A stretch of 64,000 nt of DNA from Paenibacillus polymyxa (lineage in GTDB: Bacteria; Bacillota; Bacilli; Paenibacillales; Paenibacillaceae), in assembly GCF_015710975.1 (NCBI RefSeq), contig NZ_CP049783.1:2167501-2231500 (forward strand), written 5' to 3'. The first letter of the stretch is position 1. Each line of letters opens with the position of its first letter. This document shows positions 28,644 through 38,048 of this stretch, piece after piece. A program made the translations under genes and the position numbers. The notes under the pieces are model-generated. The model ran no database searches and was not told where the DNA came from. It saw nothing but the letters and a program-made list of their open reading frames with translations.

Positions 28644-29720
28644 TTATGGTTTTGCCAACTTTACCCGATTGCGTCCTGACCGTTTAGCTTCATATAATGC
28701 TTCGTCTGCTTTTTCGAGTAAGTGCCTTGATGCAATGACAGGAGAACTGCCTGCTCCGATGGATACGGTTAAAGAGATTATGGTTCCGTCATTCAAGAGA
28801 AAACATTCATTTTCCACAGCTTTCCGAATCTTCTCAGCAAAGCTTGCCGCCTTTTCGGTATCACAATCTCCGAGTAAAATTGCAAATTCCTCTCCGCCCT
28901 TACGGGAGGGATATGCTCTTGTTGTAGATTCCCGGTTTAACAGAATTCCCAGTTGGCTTAAGACGGTGTCTCCGTTCAAATGGCCATACGTATCATTAAT
29001 TTTTTTAAAGTGGTCAATATCTAGCATCACGAGTCCAAAGGGTTTTTTTGTAGTCTTGGAAGCATGAAGTACCTCTTCGAACAGCGCATCAAAAGCACGC
29101 GGACTGTATAACCCGGTTAAATGATCCCGGTTTGCAGCTTCTTCCAGCAGATGAATAGCCCGTTCTGTTTTTCTGATATGGGACATCATAAAATAAGTGA
29201 ACAAGCCGCCCAGCATCTTAACGGTTGTGATTATTATAATAGTTTCCGAATTCGGAGGATTAGCCACAAAGAAAGTAGATAACAGCGACACAACAACAGC
29301 TCCAAGCACGGCTGACATCCATTTGCTGAGTGTTAGCCTTTTTTCTCGAATAAAGATAAGTGAAACGACTAATGTCATGAAGCAATTGACAGTAGCAGTC
29401 AAAGAAATATCCGTCCAACCTCCAGTGATGTAAATACGGTACAGGCTTATGATCAGGGTGGTCAGCAGACCGGATACCGATCCCCCCATATAAACAGATA
29501 TGATAATCGCCAGTTGGCGCAGATCAACCACAAAGTGCCCACGGATCCATAAACCGGTCATCATTAACAGAATGCCAAACAGACCCAGCATTAAACCGTT
29601 CATTACCCGATGAATGAGTGCGTGGTTTTTCAGGTAACGTTCATATTTCCGGGAAAATAAATTTCCAAAGAATAAGAAGCTCGTTAATAACGCAAAATTG
29701 TTAATTAATTCTTTTAACAT
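28644..29720 (-). CDS. Membrane diguanylate cyclase (5TM-GGDEF)
   Basis: 358 aa. Residues about 1-190 form five or six transmembrane helices of the 5TMR_LYT type; the GGDEF domain follows. The active-site loop reads SRKGGEEFAILL (GGEEF, functional variant), with the upstream substrate motif MLDIDHFKKINDTYGH. No RxxD inhibitory site is visible five residues before GGEEF, so product inhibition may be absent. By family it makes cyclic di-GMP. It is monocistronic. Confidence 0.9.
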   Translation of the reverse strand: MLKELINNFALLTSFLFFGNLFSRKYERYLKNHALIHRVMNGLMLGLFGILLMMTGLWIRGHFVVDLRQLAIIISVYMGGSVSGLLTTLIISLYRIYITGGWTDISLTATVNCFMTLVVSLIFIREKRLTLSKWMSAVLGAVVVSLLSTFFVANPPNSETIIIITTVKMLGGLFTYFMMSHIRKTERAIHLLEEAANRDHLTGLYSPRAFDALFEEVLHASKTTKKPFGLVMLDIDHFKKINDTYGHLNGDTVLSQLGILLNRESTTRAYPSRKGGEEFAILLGDCDTEKAASFAEKIRKAVENECFLLNDGTIISLTVSIGAGSSPVIASRHLLEKADEALYEAKRSGRNRVKLAKP

Positions 29721-29888
29721 ATCCCTGTCCTTTATGCTGTAATGTGAATTGTAGTATCGTTGGGAATAAAGTAAAAGGCCTCGTTTCTATATTTCGGTAA
29801 AAAGTAGATATGAATGAATACCAATCGACCACAAACGATTCTTATGTCCCTTACGTTTCGTTGATCTACGTGGTACAGTGTAAGGACT

Positions 29889-32261
29889 ATGACCGGAACG
29901 GGTGATCGTATGAAGGAACCAATTCACATTTCGGTGCGTCCACTTGTGGAATATGTGCATCGAAGTGGCAGCATTCAGAGCGGCTTTCGTTCGAATAGCA
30001 GTATGCAGGAAGGAACTCGCGTGCATCAGGTTATCCAGAAAGGTTACAAGGAGCATGACCGCAAAGAGGTGCATTTACGTACAGAAATTTTGTATGAGGG
30101 TGAATTGTTTATCATTGAAGGCCGCTGTGACGGACTGATTGAGCTGGATGGCGTATGGACGGTTGATGAAATTAAATCAATCTCTCAGCCCCTCGAAGAT
30201 ATTCAGGGGGACGGCCAGCCGGTGCACTGGGCACAAGCATTTCTGTATGCCTATATGATTGCTCGTGAGGAACAGCATCATTCCATGCAAGTTCAACTTA
30301 CTTATGTACAAGCACACAGTGAAAATATTCGCCGCTTTAGACGGATGCTAGCTTTTGCAGAGCTGGAGGCTTTCGCTCAGGAAATGATTGCTGGTTATGC
30401 ACCGTATGCATTCCTGCTGAGAGCACATGCGGAGAAGAGGGATACCAGTATTGCTATGTTGGAGTTTCCTTTTGACACGTATCGCTCAGGTCAACGAACT
30501 CTAGCGGGTTCGGTGTATAAGACGATTGCCGAAGGGGTTAACCTGTTTGCCAAAGCACCCACAGGTATCGGTAAAACGGTATCCACTTTGTATCCTGCGA
30601 TTAAGGCGATCGGCGAAGGACTGGCTAGGCGAGTATATTATGTAACGGCGCGTACCACCACTCGGGCAGCAGCTGAAGAGGCATATGCCCGAATGCAGGC
30701 CCGAGGTCTGCACATGCATGTGGTAACGTTGACGGCGAAGGATAAAATTTGCTTCAAGGATGAAAATGATTGTGATGCAGGAGCATGCAGCATGTGCGAG
30801 GGCTATTACGACCGGATTAACGGTGCGGTGTCCGATATTTTGGCGAATGAGACGTTAATGACGCGGGCGGTGATTGAGCATTATGCGCGCAAGCATAAGG
30901 TATGTCCCTTTGAATTTTCGCTAGATGTGGCGTATGCCTCGGATGGTATAATCAGTGATTATAATTATGTTTTTGATCCACGAATTTCTCTGAAAAGATT
31001 GCTGGAGGAGCACAAGCGAAAAGGCGTTGTGCTGGTGGATGAGGCACATAATCTGGTGGAACGCGGTCGGGACATGTTTTCGGCGGAAATCCTGAAATCT
31101 TCTTTTTTGGAACTGAAGAGAGAATTTAAGTTGCTTAGCCCTGAGATTGCTGCGGCTGCGAGTGCAGTGAACGCACATATGATTACGCTGCGCAAGCTGC
31201 ATGCAGATACAGGAAAAGCAGTGGAAACATCAGCACCGCAAGGGGTGCTAGAGCTGTTAGTGCCTTTTGTGGAGGCAGCTGAACGTGAACTGGTGGCGGG
31301 GAGCAGTACAAGCCGCGCAAGCAGTGAGGGGACGGCCTACGCATTGCTTCTGGATACGTATTTTACCGCTCAAAATATGCTGCGAATCGCTGCTCTATAC
31401 GATGAACGTTACGTTACTTATATTGAAGCGGGGCGCAGTGAGGTGAGGATCAAGCTGTTCTGCCTCGATCCTTCGCATTTGCTGGGACAGGCTGTAAAGA
31501 ACTACCACTCAACTATATATTTTTCGGCGACATTGACACCGCTTGCTTATTATCGGGACATGCTCGGAGCAAGCGAGGAAGACTATACGTTACAGGTCCC
31601 TTCCCCTTTCCATCAGGAGCAATGGGATGTACGCCTGCTGCCGCTCTCCATCCGTTATCGGGATCGTGAGCGTTCCAAAGGGGCGATTGCCGATATGCTG
31701 GCTGGATTGGTTGCTGAGCGGAAAGGGAACGTCCTTGTGTTTTTCCCGTCTTATCCGTATCTGCGTGAGGTATATGAGGAGTTCATGCTTCGGGACGTGT
31801 CTGCAGATACGTTGGTACAAAGTCCAGGTATGACCGAACCGGAGCGTGATCGGTTCCTGGACACCTTCCAGCCTGGGCAAGAGCGTACCCTGCTTGGGTT
31901 TGCCGTACTGGGGGGTGTGTTTGCTGAAGGCGTCGATTTACCGGGTGATCGCTTAAACGGGGTAGTGGTCGTCGGCGTCGGCTTGCCGCAAATTGGAGCG
32001 GAGCGGGACGTGCTGCGGGATTATTTTTCGGAACAGGGACGAAATGGTTTCAACTATGCGTATGTATATCCAGGGATGAACAAGGTTCTTCAGGCAGGTG
32101 GCAGACTTATTCGCACAGAGCATGACGAAGGGCTGCTGGTCCTGGTAGATGATCGTTTTGCCAAGGAGCCATATGCTTCTTTGCTGCCAGACGAATGGAA
32201 AAGCTACCGTTTGACGGAACAAGCGGGATTAAGGAAGGAATGGATGGACTATGAATTTTAA
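29889..32261 (+). CDS. PD-(D/E)XK nuclease fused to XPD/DinG-like helicase
   Basis: 790 aa. Residues about 10-180 look like a Cas4-type nuclease: D81 in EGRCDG and E94-x-K96 in TVDEIKS. Then comes Walker A APTGIGKT (223-230), a cysteine cluster fitting a 4Fe-4S XPD domain (C288, C300, C303, C339), and DEAH at 384-387. The C-terminal helicase lobe has FAVLGGVFAEGVDLPGD and QAGGRLIRTEHD. By family it unwinds and processes DNA in repair. The start may be ATG 29889 or 29910. It overlaps the MarR gene. Confidence 0.85.
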   Translation: MTGTGDRMKEPIHISVRPLVEYVHRSGSIQSGFRSNSSMQEGTRVHQVIQKGYKEHDRKEVHLRTEILYEGELFIIEGRCDGLIELDGVWTVDEIKSISQPLEDIQGDGQPVHWAQAFLYAYMIAREEQHHSMQVQLTYVQAHSENIRRFRRMLAFAELEAFAQEMIAGYAPYAFLLRAHAEKRDTSIAMLEFPFDTYRSGQRTLAGSVYKTIAEGVNLFAKAPTGIGKTVSTLYPAIKAIGEGLARRVYYVTARTTTRAAAEEAYARMQARGLHMHVVTLTAKDKICFKDENDCDAGACSMCEGYYDRINGAVSDILANETLMTRAVIEHYARKHKVCPFEFSLDVAYASDGIISDYNYVFDPRISLKRLLEEHKRKGVVLVDEAHNLVERGRDMFSAEILKSSFLELKREFKLLSPEIAAAASAVNAHMITLRKLHADTGKAVETSAPQGVLELLVPFVEAAERELVAGSSTSRASSEGTAYALLLDTYFTAQNMLRIAALYDERYVTYIEAGRSEVRIKLFCLDPSHLLGQAVKNYHSTIYFSATLTPLAYYRDMLGASEEDYTLQVPSPFHQEQWDVRLLPLSIRYRDRERSKGAIADMLAGLVAERKGNVLVFFPSYPYLREVYEEFMLRDVSADTLVQSPGMTEPERDRFLDTFQPGQERTLLGFAVLGGVFAEGVDLPGDRLNGVVVVGVGLPQIGAERDVLRDYFSEQGRNGFNYAYVYPGMNKVLQAGGRLIRTEHDEGLLVLVDDRFAKEPYASLLPDEWKSYRLTEQAGLRKEWMDYEF

Positions 32262-32760
32262 TTTTCATAATGATTCCATACGCGGGGTGCTGCGTAACTT
32301 TGGACATGAGGATGCCGAAGTAGATAATATAGAGACTTTTGTGACATTTGCGCGCTTGGCTAACGGTATTTTCAGGGAAATGGATACAGATTTGACCAAG
32401 TTGGGGGCTTCTCAGGGACGGATTATTGTTCTTAGCCTGTTGCATTGCCATGCGCCGCATCGCATGACACCATCGGAGTTAGCCGAAAAAGCGGATGTCA
32501 CGCGTGGAACCATGACGGGGTTGATCGACGGATTAGAGCGAGATGGCATGATTGAACGTGTGGCTCATGAGAGTGACGGACGGATGGTGACTGTCGGCTT
32601 AAAAGAGGCAGGACGAGAGCTATTAAGTAAGATAGTCCCTTATTATACGAAGCTGATTCGGTCATGCATGTCTGAGTTTACGCCACAGGATCATAAGATG
32701 ATGAAGGGTTTGCTTGGAAAAATGAAAAACGGTTTTGAGCGGTCGTTGCCGAAAAGCTGA
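32251..32760 (+). CDS. MarR-family transcriptional regulator
   Basis: 169 aa with a winged helix (MTPSELAEKADVTRGTMTGLIDGLERDGMIERV in two segments) and flanking dimer helices. It overlaps the helicase gene by 11 bases and is followed 38 bases later by a pentapeptide-repeat gene, so the three are likely co-transcribed. Its ligand and targets are unknown. Confidence 0.88.
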   Translation: MNFNFHNDSIRGVLRNFGHEDAEVDNIETFVTFARLANGIFREMDTDLTKLGASQGRIIVLSLLHCHAPHRMTPSELAEKADVTRGTMTGLIDGLERDGMIERVAHESDGRMVTVGLKEAGRELLSKIVPYYTKLIRSCMSEFTPQDHKMMKGLLGKMKNGFERSLPKS

Positions 32761-32798
32761 ATCCCTGATGTCGGGGATAAGGAATAGGAGAGGGAAAT

Positions 32799-33407
32799 AT
32801 GTTCTTTTATACAGATGAGGTCTATGAAGGCCGTGATTTTGGCTCAATGGATGCCAGAGAAGGCGAGTGGAGAAATTGCGAGTTTACCCGTTGTCGCTTT
32901 CGGGGTGTAGAGATGAATGAGTCTCTTGTAGAAGGTTGTACCTTTGTGGACTGTGATTTTACCGGAGCCATCCTGAATGCATCTCACTACAAGGAGTCTG
33001 CTTTTACCAATTGTCTATTCACCAGCGCGAATCTGTTTGTAGTCCGGTTTGATAACTGTAAGCTGGTAGGTTCAGACTTTGCAGGGGCAAATATGGATGG
33101 GATCACGATTACGGGCGGAGACTGGTCCTATACGAACTTACGTCATGCAGATTTAAGAAAACAGGATTTGCGAAAAATACGCTTCAAGGAAGCTGATTTA
33201 TCCGAATGCCATCTGGAAAAGGCAGATTTGCGGGAGGCGGATCTTACTCGGGTAAGGCTGCACAAAGCCCACCTTCAAGGAACAGACCTGCGCGGTGCGA
33301 AGATGGATGGCGTGAATTTTAAAGATTTGGACATCACCGGAGCTAAGCTAGATATCGAGCAGGCCGTAGCAGTGGCCCGCTCCTATGGAGCCAAGATAGA
33401 TGGTTAA
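32799..33407 (+). CDS. Pentapeptide-repeat protein
   Basis: 202 aa made of consecutive A(D/N)LxX pentapeptides (for example ADLRKQDLRKIRFKEADL), expected to fold as a right-handed beta-helix. The C-terminus LDIEQAVAVARSYG is like the dimerisation end of Qnr/MfpA-type proteins, which mimic DNA and protect gyrase. A link to quinolone resistance is only inference. It lies in the same operon as the nuclease-helicase and MarR genes; TAGGAG precedes the start. Confidence 0.8.
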   Translation: MFFYTDEVYEGRDFGSMDAREGEWRNCEFTRCRFRGVEMNESLVEGCTFVDCDFTGAILNASHYKESAFTNCLFTSANLFVVRFDNCKLVGSDFAGANMDGITITGGDWSYTNLRHADLRKQDLRKIRFKEADLSECHLEKADLREADLTRVRLHKAHLQGTDLRGAKMDGVNFKDLDITGAKLDIEQAVAVARSYGAKIDG

Positions 33408-33483
33408 AAGCACGGAGATACAAGGGCTGTCTCGACCTGTGTTACCCCGTGCTGGAGAATTGGAGAATACTAAGTCTGAAAAA

Positions 33484-34077
33484 TTATTCTTTATGGGATG
33501 CCGGCAGTAGCGGAATCGCTGCTGCCGGATTTTGATTTGGCAACTGATCAACTCCCACGGGATCTAGAGGCTGCTGTGGTACTGTCCAGTTGCGTGCCGT
33601 ATCTGCGGCAGTTTGCTGCTCCAGCAGGCGTTTGGCCACTTCGTAGCACTCATCAATATGCCGGTTGCCAATGGTCCGCATTGCAGTAAAGCCAATCGCT
33701 GCGGCTAGTCCTTGCCCCAGTAGAGGGACAAACTTGCTAACCTGCTTGGTGGCGATGCGAATGCCCATTTTCTGCAAAATCTTCACGATGGCTTCTCGGG
33801 TGATGAGTCGTCCGATTAGCTTGCTGCCAATTGAAGTGATAAAGCCATACACCATCGACTTTGTTTCTGCATCCAAACCCTCCAACTGCTGCTCAGATAA
33901 TCCGAATTTTTCATTAATGGCAGGCAGTAGCTGCATCAAAATGCCGACATCAGCAAGAACGTCAGCCCCTGGAATGGGGACCAATACAGCTCCCCCTGAA
34001 GCTGCGGCCCTTTTCGTCACCATGGATTTACACTCTTTGCGGATCTGCTCCAACTCTTCTATTGTTCGGACTGTCAT
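33484..34077 (-). CDS. DUF697-like protein of unknown function
   Basis: 197 aa. The region AAASGGAVLVPIPGADVLAD with LLPAINEKFGLS resembles DUF697/YcjF-type proteins that associate with membranes, with further amphipathic helices in the middle and a Pro/Gln-rich tail. ATG 34077 is preferred since AAGGAG lies eight bases before it. Neighbours give no clue. The family call is tentative. Confidence 0.5.
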   Translation of the reverse strand: MTVRTIEELEQIRKECKSMVTKRAAASGGAVLVPIPGADVLADVGILMQLLPAINEKFGLSEQQLEGLDAETKSMVYGFITSIGSKLIGRLITREAIVKILQKMGIRIATKQVSKFVPLLGQGLAAAIGFTAMRTIGNRHIDECYEVAKRLLEQQTAADTARNWTVPQQPLDPVGVDQLPNQNPAAAIPLLPASHKE

Positions 34078-34291
34078 ATGCATCTCTCCTTCCTACGCTT
34101 CCGATTAGGACCCATGCCTCTACCCTGTTATTACACACAATTCTACCTTTTTTAAGCATGGAGCAGATAAAAAAATCCCTGATGCACGTACTATCACACA
34201 TTTACTCCTGTGTAGCGATCAGGCATAATGAAGGATGGTTGCCGATAAAAGAACAAGCCTGTTTTACGGGGATAAAGGAAGGAAGAGACAG

Positions 34292-35248
34292 ATGAGTCAG
34301 ACAAACGTTTATTTTAATCATGATGGTGGAGTGGATGATCTAGTATCCCTGTTTATGCTGCTTCAGATGGAACAGGTTCATTTGACCGGAGTATCGGTTA
34401 TTCCAGCAGATGGTTACCTGGAGCCGGCGACGGATGCCAGCCGTAAAATTATTGATCGTTTTGGACAAAATAAAGGGCCTGTTGAAGTCGCCAAGTCTAA
34501 TTCACGCGGTAAAAATCCGTTTCCTGCCGCTTGGCGTTTACATTCCTTCTATGTAGATGCATTACCTGTGCTGAATGAATCGGGGCGAATGGAAGCACCG
34601 CTTTCATCCCTGCCAGCTCATCAGCATCTAATTGAAAAGGTACGCGGAGCTGAAGGTAAAACGCTGTTGCTATTCACTGGACCGCTAACCGATCTGGCAC
34701 GGGCGCTGGATGAAGCACCGGATATTGAAGCCAAGATTGAAAAGCTGGTATGGATGGGCGGCACCTTTGAAAAAGGGAATGTGGAGGAGCCGGAGCATGA
34801 CGGTACCGCAGAGTGGAATGTGTTCTGGGACCCGGAAGCGGCCTATCGAGTATGGCAAAGCGGCATCACAATTGATCTGGTAGCGCTGGAAAGCACAAGC
34901 AAAGTGCCTTTAACTCCAGCCGTACGCAATCGTTGGGCTGCCGAGCGCCGATATGAAGGCGTTGATTTCCTGGGCAATTGTTACGCAGGATGTCCTCCGC
35001 TCGTGTATAGCGAGACCAACTCAACATATTACCTGTGGGATGTACTGACCACTGCATCTGTAGGACGCCCGGATATTGTCAAGAAAAAGACCGTGCATTG
35101 CAGCGTTATCGCAGAAGGCCCAAGTCAGGGCAGAACGGTGGAACAGGCGGATGGACGCCCTGTGAACCTGGTATATGATACAGACCCGGAAGCTTTCTTT
35201 ACGTATATGGCGGATTTGGCCAAGCAGGCTGCTCCCAAACGTTACTAA
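34292..35248 (+). CDS. Nucleoside hydrolase-like protein (IUNH family)
   Basis: 318 aa. The N-terminal metal-binding motif is NHDGGVDDLVS, a variant of the usual DTDxGxDD, and the second is WMGGTFEKGN followed by EWNVFWDPEAA. By family it hydrolyses the N-glycosidic bond of nucleosides to base and ribose. GGAAG precedes ATG 34292; the open frame extends to 34235 without a site. It is monocistronic with a strong terminator. A more canonical homologue lies at 53471. Confidence 0.85.
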   Translation: MSQTNVYFNHDGGVDDLVSLFMLLQMEQVHLTGVSVIPADGYLEPATDASRKIIDRFGQNKGPVEVAKSNSRGKNPFPAAWRLHSFYVDALPVLNESGRMEAPLSSLPAHQHLIEKVRGAEGKTLLLFTGPLTDLARALDEAPDIEAKIEKLVWMGGTFEKGNVEEPEHDGTAEWNVFWDPEAAYRVWQSGITIDLVALESTSKVPLTPAVRNRWAAERRYEGVDFLGNCYAGCPPLVYSETNSTYYLWDVLTTASVGRPDIVKKKTVHCSVIAEGPSQGRTVEQADGRPVNLVYDTDPEAFFTYMADLAKQAAPKRY

Positions 35249-35310
35249 ATCCAACTGTCCACAAACGTGTGGCATACAGTGATCATACTGCCTAGTGCGT
35301 ATGCATAGCT

Positions 35311-35345
35311 AAAACCCGTGACGTTATCCGTCACGGGTTTTATTA
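35311..35345. terminator. Terminator between nucleoside hydrolase and kinase-like gene
   Basis: AAAACCCGTGAC-GTTATCC-GTCACGGGTTTT stem, T-rich on both sides. It lies between convergent genes. Confidence 0.88.
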
Positions 35346-35379
35346 ATTGGCCCAATATGATCGCAAGCCTACCGATTGT

Positions 35380-36564
35380 TCAGGCTGACTCCTGGTATAT
35401 TTTCAGGGTAAACTGGAGCGTGATCTCCGTCCCTCTGCCAGGTTCGCTAATCCCTGTCATTTTACCATTCATTCGTTTCAACAGCTGTTTGGTAATCTGC
35501 CAACCCAAGCCGGGATTGTCATATGAGGGAGAGTACCCATGGTCATGCTCAAGCCACAATTTCAGCTTATTCGGAGATATACCAATTCCGGTATCCTTCA
35601 CCCGTACTTCCAATTCAACCTCAGGTGCATCGGCCACAGATTGAGTGGTCGCAGATAAGATGACTGATCCTGTGCTTGTAAACTTCACTGCATTATCCAC
35701 CAAATTAATCAGCATACGCCGAATTTTAGCCTCATCCCCGATAAAAATAGGCGAACTGGCAAGATTCCAATCCAGCTTCAATTCTAAATTCCGTTGCACA
35801 GCTACTTCTGTGTACAAGCTCAACACATTTTCCATCATCGTTCTCAGGTCAAACGGGTCCTCAAGATCATCAATCTGTCTGGATTCAATATTGCTATAAT
35901 CCAAAATATTATTCAGCAGCATCAAAAGTGAGCGACTGCTCGACTCCATGATACTCATATATTGCTGTTGTTCTTCTGTTAACTCCGTGGTCAGCATGAG
36001 ATCCGTGGCTCCCCAAATTTCAGTGAGCGAAAACCGAATTTTATTACTCAGGGAAGAAATCAAATCCAGCTTGTTCATAGAAGAGACTTCAGCATCGAAC
36101 TTGTCTTTTTCCAGTTCTACCACATAACCCAGAAATACAGCCATAGCCTGAAGAGCCTTTATTTCCGTTTCTGTCAAATGGGCAGATGGCGCATCCAAAA
36201 CACAAATGGTTCCGTAAGCCTGACCATCTTTCATGTGAATAGGAATTCCTGTAAATGAGTGGTTCCCAATGGTTTTAGTCACATCTAAACCACATGTGTG
36301 CGGGTGAGTAGACGTTTCCGAAATGGTGAGATAATCGGCGGAATGGTTCAGCACCAGACTGCAATAGCTAAGCTCAAAAGGAAGCTCCTCACCATTGCGA
36401 ACCAGTACCTCTTCCCGGTTAAATGAATCTAAAATCACATTGGTAACCCCATCATTAGCGGCAATAAAAATGGTATTTACATGTAAAATATCACTCAGCA
36501 CATCAATGACGTGTGCGGTAGCTTCTTGAATACTATTATAAAAACCTGTAGGTGAAGTAGTCAT
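35380..36564 (-). CDS. GAF-domain histidine-kinase-like protein lacking the H-box histidine
   Basis: 394 aa. Residues about 15-150 form a GAF-like sensor (FTGIPIHMKDGQAYGTICVLD), followed by a dimerisation helix pair and an HATPase_c domain with N-box LINLVDNAVKF, G1 DTGIGI and GLGWQITKQLL. Where kinases read SHEIRTPL, this protein reads SNKIRFSL: Asn174 replaces the phospho-acceptor His. It therefore probably cannot autophosphorylate there. There is no transmembrane segment and no adjacent response regulator. ATG 36564 has TTGGAG upstream. Confidence 0.8.
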   Translation of the reverse strand: MTTSPTGFYNSIQEATAHVIDVLSDILHVNTIFIAANDGVTNVILDSFNREEVLVRNGEELPFELSYCSLVLNHSADYLTISETSTHPHTCGLDVTKTIGNHSFTGIPIHMKDGQAYGTICVLDAPSAHLTETEIKALQAMAVFLGYVVELEKDKFDAEVSSMNKLDLISSLSNKIRFSLTEIWGATDLMLTTELTEEQQQYMSIMESSSRSLLMLLNNILDYSNIESRQIDDLEDPFDLRTMMENVLSLYTEVAVQRNLELKLDWNLASSPIFIGDEAKIRRMLINLVDNAVKFTSTGSVILSATTQSVADAPEVELEVRVKDTGIGISPNKLKLWLEHDHGYSPSYDNPGLGWQITKQLLKRMNGKMTGISEPGRGTEITLQFTLKIYQESA

Positions 36565-36932
36565 GTGTCTCCAATCCTGATGCAAAGTGGTGGTTATCAA
36601 AACTCTAGTAGTTTGTGTACCCCATTCCTGGTTCTCTGAAAGTGTTGTTGGAGCGTATCGTTAATTATACATGATTATTTCATTATAAACCGAGCTTTCT
36701 ACTTCGATTTACCTATTCATTTGCACAAACCTTCATCTCCTAGGTCTAGTCTACAGTTTTTCTAAGAGGTATGGGGTATGCGAGTACACATTTATGAAAT
36801 CATAAAATGATTTTTTTGGGTTTTTATACATTTGTTTGCAATCTCATCATATGAAAAAAGTGTAATTAAATAGGAGAATAGAACCAGTAAAATCATGTAA
36901 ATATTCTATATAATAGGTTCAGAGGTGGAATT
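36565..36932. other. AT-rich intergenic region before the spike locus
   Basis: About 370 bp between divergent genes. A TATAAT hexamer at 36909-36914 lies just before the first gene of the spike locus, but no matching -35 is visible. No ORF is supported here. Confidence 0.4.
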
Positions 36933-37538
36933 ATGAATAGACTGGAAGCCCTAGATCACTTCCATAAGACCTATGGGGAAGCTGTGTTGAATCAGAAATT
37001 ACATCAGGTGGCGTCTTTGTATGAGCACAGAAAAGAAGAGCTCATCTTCTCTTTTATCCAGTCCTTTCAATTGATCTGCCTGCAAGCGAATTCTGCAGAA
37101 ATGGCCAAAATAAGAATCGGATATATTACCTATTCTATGCGGCGCACATATCTGATGGATCGCAATTATAACTATGTCATCGAGGTGTATGGTAAGGATT
37201 GGTACTTTGACCCTCAACCTTGGCATGGAACCTATGATGCAGGCTGGGCGTTCAGCTTGTTGGCAGAACTGGAGGACGAACTGAATCAGCTTCGAAAACC
37301 TTATATGAATAAGGTTATTCAGCCTGATGTCGAGCGATATGTCCTTCAGGTTGCGTGGGAATTTCATCAATACATTTTGAAATTAGCTAAAGACGCTATA
37401 CAGCAGGCTGTACAACTCCCTGAATTCCAAGCATTGAAATGCGAGAACGATTTGGAAATAAGAATAGGAGAGTATAAAGGAATCAGTGAGGTGGTGTATC
37501 CAACAGCTTATGGAGTACTACATGATTCAACAGGATAA
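36933..37538 (+). CDS. Spike-locus protein of unknown family
   Basis: 201 aa, not recognised. It is rich in Tyr, Trp and His with no signal peptide or membrane helix; a beta-rich centre (YVIEVYGKDWYFDPQPWHG) is flanked by helices. AGAGGTGG precedes the start. It is the first gene of the DUF4280-VgrG locus and overlaps the next gene by 17 bases, so it is probably a conserved accessory such as a chaperone or adaptor for spike assembly. That role is inferred from position only. Confidence 0.55.
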   Translation: MNRLEALDHFHKTYGEAVLNQKLHQVASLYEHRKEELIFSFIQSFQLICLQANSAEMAKIRIGYITYSMRRTYLMDRNYNYVIEVYGKDWYFDPQPWHGTYDAGWAFSLLAELEDELNQLRKPYMNKVIQPDVERYVLQVAWEFHQYILKLAKDAIQQAVQLPEFQALKCENDLEIRIGEYKGISEVVYPTAYGVLHDSTG

Positions 37539-38034
37539 TCGTATTACAGAGTATATGTTTCCAGTAGAGACAAATCGTAGACAAATGTTGGAATGGGCAG
37601 AACGCTCATTGTGTACTGATGAAGAGTCTATTTTGCAATGTTATGTATCAGGCGATGCGGACTATATTGATTTTATAGAGCAACCAGTAGCCATTGTTTC
37701 TGAGCAACTAAAGGAAATCTTTGATATATACCAAGCCGGATTACGCTGGAAGCTGATTGTTTTTGCTGATATGCAGCGTATGCAGCAAACGAGGTATTGG
37801 CTGGCTCATCCGCCTAGCCTGATGTGTTTATCACCACTTAGCGAATGTCATAGGGACGGTACACTGAAGAAAATCATTTTAGATGAATATGCAGTCGAGA
37901 ATCATAAGATATTCAGGGTTCAGCATGCCAATCAGCATATCATTGTGGACCTAGATGTAGCTGAATGTATTTTGAAGTTTAATCTGGCTGGCTTGAAATT
38001 ACAAAAGGTCGATACGGAGAGGCCGTCTATATAA
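37522..38034 (+). CDS. Imm11/DUF1629-like protein
   Basis: 170 aa. The C-terminal half (KIFRVQHANQHIIVDLDVAE, then FNLAGLKLQKVD) resembles Imm11/DUF1629, a family found beside polymorphic toxins and type VI-like spikes. There is no signal peptide. ATG 37522 is chosen for the upstream TATGGAG; it overlaps the previous gene by 17 bases. It lies directly before DUF4280, so it could be an adaptor or an immunity protein. The family call is moderate. Confidence 0.5.
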   Translation: MIQQDNRITEYMFPVETNRRQMLEWAERSLCTDEESILQCYVSGDADYIDFIEQPVAIVSEQLKEIFDIYQAGLRWKLIVFADMQRMQQTRYWLAHPPSLMCLSPLSECHRDGTLKKIILDEYAVENHKIFRVQHANQHIIVDLDVAECILKFNLAGLKLQKVDTERPSI

Positions 38035-38048
38035 AGGAGAGTCCAATC

